A stretch of 64,000 nucleotides of DNA. Source: Sphingobium sp. Its GTDB lineage: Bacteria > Pseudomonadota > Alphaproteobacteria > Sphingomonadales > Sphingomonadaceae. The notes under the pieces were generated by a model. That model made no database searches and was not told the DNA's origin. It saw nothing but the letters and a program-made list of their open reading frames with translations. A program made the translations under genes and the position numbers. This document shows, piece by piece, positions 58,071 to 64,000 of this stretch; the stretch's first letter is position 1, and the number at the start of each line of letters is the position of its first letter. The stretch is taken from the NCBI GenBank assembly GCA_020446425.1, contig JAGRES010000005.1, positions 1-64,000 on the forward strand, written 5' to 3'.

Positions 58071-59648
58071 TTAAAATTTAAGCGCCTTCACACGCTTGAC
58101 ACCCGGCAGCTTGCAGACTTCATCCAGCACATTATCCGGAATGGCGTTGTCGACGCTGAGCAGCAGCACCGCCTCGCCACCGGCATCACGGCGGCCCAGA
58201 TTGAACGTGCCGATGTTGATGCCCGCCGCACCCAGCGTGGTGCCGACGCGACCGATGAAGCCCGGCGTGTCCTCGTTTACGATGTAGAGCATATCGCCTT
58301 CCAGCTCGGCTTCGATGCCTATGCCGAACATCTCGACAAGGCGGGGAGCGGAATTGCCGAACAATGTGCCCGCAACCGAACGCGTGCCCTGACTGGTGTC
58401 AACGGTCACACGCACCAGCGTGTGGTAATCGCCTTCCCTCTCATGACGCACTTCGCGTACATCGAGGCCGCGTTCTTTCGCCAGATAGGGTGCGTTGACC
58501 ATGTTCACTGTGTCGGAATAGCGGCGCATGAAACCCGCAAGCACGGCGCCAGTGATCGGCTTGATGTTGAGTTCGGCAGCAGCGCCCTCAACCTCGACCG
58601 CGATATTATCGAGATCGTCCGCCGCGAGCTGACCCACCAGGCTGCCGAGATTTTCAGCAAGCGCCATATAGGGCTTGAGTTTGGGCGCTTCTTCCGCCGA
58701 CAGGCTCGGCATGTTGAGCGCGTTGGTGACACCGCCGGTCAGCAGATAATCGGAAAGCTGCTCGGCCACCTGCAGCGCAACGTTAACCTGCGCTTCGTTG
58801 GTCGATGCACCGAGATGCGGCGTGCAGATCAGGTTCGGCGTGCCGAACAGCGGATTTTCCTTAGCCGGCTCGACCGCAAAGACATCCAGCGCCGCACCCG
58901 CAACATGGCCGCTTTCCAGCGCTTCCTTAAGCGCCGCCTCGTCAATCAGACCACCGCGCGCGCAGTTGACGATGCGCACGCCCTTCTTGGTCTTGGCGAG
59001 GTTCTCCTTGCTAAGGATATTACGCGTCTGGTCGGTGAGCGGGGTGTGCAGCGTGATGAAATCGGCACGGCTCAGCAGGCCATCCAGGTCGACCTTCTCC
59101 ACACCCATTTCAATGGCGCGTTCCGGCGTCAGGAACGGGTCGAAGGCGACGACCTTCATCTTGAGGCCGAGCGCGCGGCTGGCGACGATGCTGCCGATAT
59201 TGCCCGCACCGATCAGGCCCAGCGTCTTGCCGGTTACCTCGACGCCCATGAAGCGGTTCTTCTCCCACTTGCCCGCCTGCGTGCTGGCGTCCGCTTCAGG
59301 GAGCTGACGCGCCAGTGCGAACATCAGTGCGATGGCATGTTCGGCCGTCGTGATCGAGTTGCCGAACGGCGTGTTCATCACGACAACGCCCTTGGAAGAG
59401 GCGGCGGGGATATCGACATTGTCGACGCCGATACCGGCGCGGCCGATGACCTTCAGGTTGGTGGCGGCTTCGAGAATCTCAGGCGTCACCTTGGTCGAGC
59501 TGCGGATCGCGAGGCCATCATACTCGCCGATGATCGCCTTCAACTCTTCCGGGGTCTTGCCGGTAATCTCGTCTACCTCAACACCGCGATCGCGGAAAAT
59601 CTGAGCGGCCTGCGGGTCCATTTTGTCGGAAATCAGTACTTTAGGCAT
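58071..59648 (-). CDS. serA: D-3-phosphoglycerate dehydrogenase
   Basis: 525 aa long-form (type 1) enzyme; first step of serine synthesis. NAD fold TLGLIGAGNIGSIVASRA, substrate region GRAGIGVDNVD, catalytic His in TPHLGASTNEAQ, an intervening domain (~320-450) and a C-terminal ACT domain (MLYIVNEDTPGFIGRVGTTLG). ATG 59648 matches MPKVLISD; codons upstream to 59717 read a REP element. Downstream of serC, 125 bp apart. Confidence 0.97.
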   Translation of the reverse strand: MPKVLISDKMDPQAAQIFRDRGVEVDEITGKTPEELKAIIGEYDGLAIRSSTKVTPEILEAATNLKVIGRAGIGVDNVDIPAASSKGVVVMNTPFGNSITTAEHAIALMFALARQLPEADASTQAGKWEKNRFMGVEVTGKTLGLIGAGNIGSIVASRALGLKMKVVAFDPFLTPERAIEMGVEKVDLDGLLSRADFITLHTPLTDQTRNILSKENLAKTKKGVRIVNCARGGLIDEAALKEALESGHVAGAALDVFAVEPAKENPLFGTPNLICTPHLGASTNEAQVNVALQVAEQLSDYLLTGGVTNALNMPSLSAEEAPKLKPYMALAENLGSLVGQLAADDLDNIAVEVEGAAAELNIKPITGAVLAGFMRRYSDTVNMVNAPYLAKERGLDVREVRHEREGDYHTLVRVTVDTSQGTRSVAGTLFGNSAPRLVEMFGIGIEAELEGDMLYIVNEDTPGFIGRVGTTLGAAGINIGTFNLGRRDAGGEAVLLLSVDNAIPDNVLDEVCKLPGVKRVKALKF

Positions 59649-59672
59649 GGAATTGATCCTTTTCCTTTCACC

Positions 59673-59761
59673 CGTCATTCCCGCGAAAGCGGGAATCCAT
59701 CTCCGGCGTTTCACCAAATTGCAAGGCCGGGAGATGGGCCCCCGCTTTCGCGGGGGTGACG
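59673..59761. repeat. Pair of inverted REP-type elements between serC and serA
   Basis: First unit around TTCCCGCGAAAGCGGGAA (59677-59694) followed by TCCATCTCCGGCG. Second unit, inverted, around CCCCCGCTTTCGCGGGGG (59740-59757), preceded by GGCCGGGAGATGG. The two mirror each other like a bacterial interspersed mosaic element. Confidence 0.85.
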
Positions 59762-59773
59762 ATAACTAAGAAT

Positions 59774-60913
<1,140 letters not shown>

Positions 60914-60929
60914 GTACGCTTCTCCTTGC

Positions 60930-60977
60930 AGAGAGCACGCGCGGCGTTGGGACCGCGTGGCCCGTCGGCGGCTCTAC
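60930..60977 (-). promoter_or_regulatory. Structured 5' leader of serC, candidate serC RNA motif
   Basis: On the minus strand AGAGC (60975-60971) pairs with GCTCT (60936-60932), enclosing CACGCGG pairing with CCGCGCGTG. This is a two-level hairpin placed ~20 bases before the serC start. A serC RNA motif has been reported upstream of serC in alphaproteobacteria; position and genus fit, but the consensus could not be checked here. Confidence 0.5.
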
Positions 60978-61096
60978 AGGCGCGAACATTAATGTCAAAT
61001 GAAAAGCAAGCGCTTCGGGCGAAACGGCATGCATACGCGGTGCATCGTTAACCAAAAATCTGGCCCGGCCGCCGCGTTATTGTATATGACAATGGC

Positions 61097-61774
61097 ATGA
61101 GCGGGTTATTGGGTGGAATGTTACGGCGCGGCGGCTGGGCTACGATGATATCGACGGCTCTGCTCTTGTCGGCCTGCGCGGGCGATATGGGTTCGGCCTC
61201 GAAGCGCTATCGCCCCAACACCCCGCCCCCCAATGGCGTCAACAGCGCGGCGTTCCGCGCGTGCGCTGGCAAGCTCGTCAGTCTGGGCGCACGCTATACA
61301 CCCCTGCCAGACAAGGATTATGGCGGCGGCTGCACTGCCTATGGCACGGTCCGGCTCGACCGGATCACCGTGCCCACAACCAATCTCGGCCCGATGACCT
61401 GCCCCCTTGCGCAGAATTTTACGGCCTGGGTACGCTATGGAGTGCAACCTGCAGCACGAGTGTACATGCGGAGCGAAGTCGTGCGCATCGACACATATGG
61501 CACCTATAACTGCCGTCGTATCGCGGGCAGCAGCCGCCTCTCTCAACATGCCAAAGCCGATGCGGTGGATGTTGCCGCCTTCCTGCTGGCCGATGGGCGG
61601 CGCATCTCGCTCCAGAATGGCTGGAACGGCGATGCAGCCAGCCGCGCCTTCCTGCGCCGCATTCGCGACAGTGCGTGCAAGCGCTTCAACACGGTGCTCA
61701 GCCCGGATTATAACGCCGCACATCACGACCACCTCCATTTCGATATGGGCGGGCGCGGGGGTTATTGCCGCTAA
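61097..61774 (+). CDS. Extensin-like family lipoprotein
   Basis: 225 aa. Signal peptide with lipobox LSAC (Cys27). C-terminal ~170 residues form the bacterial extensin-like domain: GCTAYGTVRLDRITV, MTCPLAQNFTAWVRYGVQPAARVY, SRLSQHAKADAVDVAAF and the tail HHDHLHFDMGGRGGYCR. His and Asp residues in SQHAKADAVD and HDHLHFD suggest a zinc peptidase-like site resembling M15 peptidases, so a peptidoglycan role is possible but not shown. Divergent from serC. Confidence 0.88.
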   Translation: MSGLLGGMLRRGGWATMISTALLLSACAGDMGSASKRYRPNTPPPNGVNSAAFRACAGKLVSLGARYTPLPDKDYGGGCTAYGTVRLDRITVPTTNLGPMTCPLAQNFTAWVRYGVQPAARVYMRSEVVRIDTYGTYNCRRIAGSSRLSQHAKADAVDVAAFLLADGRRISLQNGWNGDAASRAFLRRIRDSACKRFNTVLSPDYNAAHHDHLHFDMGGRGGYCR

Positions 61775-61836
61775 AGACCTGCCCTTTCATCCAAGCCCTC
61801 TTCCGATTGTCACCAAAAATCGCTAGGCCGCCCGCC

Positions 61837-62715
61837 ATGAGCAAGAAAAATCCCGGAGAGCGTATCTTCCGCCCCGCGCGGCAGGAAGCGCATGATGCCA
61901 CCGTCACCATCGATACACCGCAAACCCAAAGCGCAGCCTATCGCCTCGCTTTTCAGGATACGGAGTTCCTGCTGCGTGAAGACCTGCGCCCTGTCCGCTT
62001 TCAGCTTGAGCTGCTGAAACCGCACTTGCTGCTGGAAGAGGCAAAGATCGCCTCCACATTCGTATTTTACGGCTCGGCGCGCATCCCGTCGCCGGAAAAG
62101 GCACAGGCGCTGATCGACGCCGCCAAGACCGACCGGGACCAGCGCATCGCCCATAATCTGGCGGCCAAGGCGAAATATTATGACGAGGCGCGCAAGCTGG
62201 CGCGGATCGCAGCCGGCTATCCCGCCAATTCTGCTGGATGCCATCATTTTGTTGTATGCTCGGGCGGCGGCCCGTCGATCATGGAAGCCGCCAATCGCGG
62301 CGCGCACGATGTTGGTGCGCAGACGATCGGCCTCAATATCGTCCTGCCGCATGAGCAGGCACCCAATGAATATGTGACGCCGGACCTCAGCTTCCAGTTT
62401 CACTATTTTGCATTGAGGAAAATGCATTTCCTGATGCGCGCTCGGGCGCTCGCGGTCTTCCCCGGCGGCTTCGGCACGTTCGATGAGTTTTTCGAGCTGC
62501 TGACGCTGGTGCAGACCGGCAAGATCGACCCCATTCCGATCCTGCTGTTCGGGCGGGATTTCTGGAACCGCGTCGTCGATTTCGAGGCGCTGGTCGAGGA
62601 AGGCGTGATCGCGCCCTCAGACCTGCGGCTCATCAACTGGGTCGAAACCGCCGAAGAGGCGTGGGATGTCGTCGAAGCCTTCTACGAGAAAGAAGGCGAA
62701 CCCAGCTGCGACTAG
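61837..62715 (+). CDS. LOG-family protein (cytokinin riboside phosphoribohydrolase-like)
   Basis: 292 aa, longer than plain LOG proteins by an N-terminal ~80-residue extension. Rossmann-type core: FVFYGSARIPSP, VVCSGGGPSIMEAANRGA and the nucleotide motif PGGFGTFDEFFELLTLVQTGK. LOG-type proteins cleave nucleoside 5'-monophosphates to base and ribose phosphate. The real substrate here is not known. ATG 61837 (MSKKNPGE) is likelier than 61765. 62 bp after the extensin-like gene. Confidence 0.88.
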   Translation: MSKKNPGERIFRPARQEAHDATVTIDTPQTQSAAYRLAFQDTEFLLREDLRPVRFQLELLKPHLLLEEAKIASTFVFYGSARIPSPEKAQALIDAAKTDRDQRIAHNLAAKAKYYDEARKLARIAAGYPANSAGCHHFVVCSGGGPSIMEAANRGAHDVGAQTIGLNIVLPHEQAPNEYVTPDLSFQFHYFALRKMHFLMRARALAVFPGGFGTFDEFFELLTLVQTGKIDPIPILLFGRDFWNRVVDFEALVEEGVIAPSDLRLINWVETAEEAWDVVEAFYEKEGEPSCD

Positions 62716-62745
62716 AGTTTGTTCCACTTGCGTGGAAATGCGTTG

Positions 62746-62842
62746 CCGGCCCTCTCCCCCACCCGGCCTACCATAGAGTATAATGTTTGGGAGGTCGGGT
62801 GGGGGAGAGGGCCGGTGCGGAACGTTTCAGTGTAACTGAAAC
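62746..62842. repeat. Composite palindromic element, copy B
   Basis: CCGGCCCTCTCCCCC at 62746-62760 pairs with GGGGGAGAGGGCCGG (62801-62815); loop differs from copy A. A second hairpin GTTTCAG-TGTAA-CTGAAAC follows (62824-62842). Before it lies TTCCACTTGCGTGGAA (62722-62737), another small hairpin. Copy A is at 57971-58068. Confidence 0.85.
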
Positions 62843-62868
62843 AGACTCTATAAGTGCGCAACTCGACA

Positions 62869-62899
62869 AAAGAACGGCCCGCGAAACGGGCCGTTCTTT
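62869..62899. terminator. Bidirectional terminator between LOG gene and cytochrome c gene
   Basis: AAAGAACGGCCCG (62869-62881), loop CGAAA, CGGGCCGTTCTTT (62887-62899): 13 perfect pairs with A/T ends on both strands. Confidence 0.9.
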
Positions 62900-62921
62900 A
62901 ACAAAACCGATCTAGGCCAGC

Positions 62922-63533
62922 TTATTCAGCCGGTGCAGCCTCATCGACAGCAGCATTGTCCGCTGCCTCGGTCGCATTGGCGGCATCGTCACCCTCTGCA
63001 GCTTCCGGCGCATCGGCAGTCGGCAGCGGCAGGTTGGACCCTTGTGTATTGAGATATGCGATCAGGTTGGCGCGATCTTCCGGCTTACCCAGGCCGGCAA
63101 AGGTCATCTTGGTGCCCGGAGCATATTCACGCGGGCTCTTCAGCCAGGCGTCGAGCGCCTCGAACGTCCAGTTGCCCGGCACGCCCTTCAACGCGTCGGT
63201 GAACACGAAGCCGGCATGCGCACCATGAGGCTTGCCGACAACGCCATGCAGGTTGGGACCAATACCATTGGCGCCACCGTCGTTGATCGTGTGGCACGCC
63301 GCGCATTTGGCGAAAACCTTCTCGCCCTTGGCAACGTCCGCACTGGCGAGCAGCGTATTGAGCGACGGGCCGTTGGCTGCGCCTTCACCGCCTTCTTCAA
63401 CACCTTCGATAGCATAACCCATTTCTTCCGGGCGCTCCGTGTGGAACAGCTTGCTCGATACGATACCGCCGCCCAGCGCGATGATACCAGCGAACAGGGC
63501 CCAGCCCGCAAATGTGTTGAAACGATCGTCCAT
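62922..63533 (-). CDS. Membrane-anchored class I cytochrome c (CycM-like)
   Basis: 203 aa. One uncleaved N-terminal helix (residues 8-27) anchors it in the inner membrane. Heme site CAACH with Cys77, Cys80, His81; axial Met143 in GTKMTFAGLGKPEDRANLIAYL. The last ~30 residues are Ala/Asp/Glu-rich. Carries electrons in the periplasm, likely between the bc1 complex and a terminal oxidase. Divergent from pheA. Confidence 0.93.
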   Translation of the reverse strand: MDDRFNTFAGWALFAGIIALGGGIVSSKLFHTERPEEMGYAIEGVEEGGEGAANGPSLNTLLASADVAKGEKVFAKCAACHTINDGGANGIGPNLHGVVGKPHGAHAGFVFTDALKGVPGNWTFEALDAWLKSPREYAPGTKMTFAGLGKPEDRANLIAYLNTQGSNLPLPTADAPEAAEGDDAANATEAADNAAVDEAAPAE

Positions 63534-63689
63534 GCGCCCGCAATCCTTCTAAAACCTGACGAGATATATGCGCCGTTGCCGTCGCACTTTTCCCCCTGTG
63601 CGCGATCCCATAATGGCGGAATGCCAAAGGTGCAAGCGGTGCTTGCGTCGAATGTGATGAGCGCCTAAGCGCACGGGCGAGGATATTCC

Positions 63690-64000
63690 ATGGAAAGCTA
63701 CCCCCTTCCCGCACGAACGCTGGTCGAGCAATTGAGCGCCGCTGCTGCTGCTACCCCGGAGCGCGCCATCGCTTTTCAGGGCGCGCCCGGCGCGAATTCT
63801 CATCTGGCGGCGCTCGGCTATTGCCCGGATTGCCTGCCTCTTCCCTGCTTCTCGTTCGAGGACGCAATTGAAGCGGTGCGCGAAGGACGGGCCCACCGGG
63901 CCATCATTCCGATCGAGAATTCCCTCCACGGCCGCGTGGCGGACATGCACTTCCTGCTGCCCGAATCGGGTCTGTCGATCATCGACGAATATTTTCTGCC
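63690..64000 (+). CDS. pheA: Prephenate dehydratase, N-terminal part (runs off the window)
   Basis: First 103 codons. Seen: ERAIAFQGAPGANSHLAAL (compare F-Q-G-x-x-G-A-x-S) and RAIIPIENSLHGRVADM, both family signatures. Converts prephenate to phenylpyruvate in phenylalanine synthesis. The first ~25 residues are variable and Ala-rich. No chorismate mutase domain is fused at the N-terminus, so this is the monofunctional form. Cytochrome c next to pheA is a familiar sphingomonad neighbourhood. Confidence 0.93.
   Translation, partial: MESYPLPARTLVEQLSAAAAATPERAIAFQGAPGANSHLAALGYCPDCLPLPCFSFEDAIEAVREGRAHRAIIPIENSLHGRVADMHFLLPESGLSIIDEYFL

Noticed and set aside
57807-59759. 650-codon plus-strand open frame across serA and the palindromic element
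   Set aside because: Antisense to serA, whose motifs are complete on the minus strand; the rest translates repeat DNA.
63568-63660. Short Cys/Arg-rich ORF before pheA as a possible Phe attenuator
   Set aside because: Contains only one Phe codon and no downstream hairpin with alternative pairing.

Overview
The window reads as chromosomal DNA of a sphingomonad (Alphaproteobacteria, Sphingomonadales; perhaps near Sphingopyxis/Sphingorhabdus, though genus cannot be settled from sequence alone). The reasons are high GC, alphaproteobacterial gene orders (yebC-ruvCAB followed by ybgC-tolQRAB-pal; serC-serA-hisZ-purA; ileS-lspA-bamF), a GapR-type protein, a DUF1244 protein, an FzlA-like GST-fold protein and dispersed intergenic palindromes. 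No prophage, integrase, insertion sequence, rRNA operon or CRISPR array was seen. One tRNA (Gln, CTG) is present. The first ~120 bases do not belong with the rest: they are the end of atpF and the start of atpH in beta/gammaproteobacterial arrangement, running directly into a truncated, oppositely oriented metY-like gene. That looks like an assembly chimera or, less likely, a real junction.

Layout. 0.1-2.6 kb: truncated metY-like gene, rlmE and ppx/gppA, overlapping on the minus strand. 2.7-4.7 kb: tRNA-Gln and small lineage genes (membrane protein, MarR-type regulator, helical protein, membrane-tethered LuxR-type regulator). 4.8-14.5 kb: glycosidase-like lipoprotein, lepA, CsgG-like protein, a copper-type pair with maoC behind ychF, glutaredoxin-MauE fusion, pth, rplY. 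14.6-23.2 kb: a large GGDEF-EAL-PilZ protein, ferredoxin reductase, a GNAT/cupin/GNAT locus, ung, a PilZ protein. 23.3-32 kb: bamF-lspA-ileS, ribF, folA, purE-purK, a diguanylate cyclase, gpmA. 32-43.9 kb: hydrolase, antiporter, carboxypeptidase, rpmJ, pyk, asd (with a candidate attenuator leader), gapR, yebC-ruvCAB. 44-49.8 kb: a three-gene secreted module set between ruvB and the tol-pal operon, then tol-pal. 49.9-55.4 kb: FzlA-like protein, diguanylate cyclase, LysR regulator, an unannotated small ORF with its own terminator, methyltransferase and phospholipase D, rpoZ. 55.4-64 kb: purA-hisZ-serA-serC, extensin-like protein, LOG-family protein, cytochrome c and the start of pheA.

Most genes are housekeeping. 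The points worth a second look are the chimeric left end; a 26-codon Lys/Thr/Ile-rich leader with mutually exclusive hairpins upstream of asd; a compact secreted trio (beta-rich secreted protein, single-domain PapD-like protein, small Cys protein) bounded by a repeat-bearing 5' region and a terminator inside a conserved gene order; the orphan 33-codon membrane-type ORF at 52.85 kb; a structured serC leader; and two copies of a composite palindrome. Four c-di-GMP-related proteins (one GGDEF-EAL-PilZ, two GGDEF, one PilZ) suggest active second-messenger signalling.
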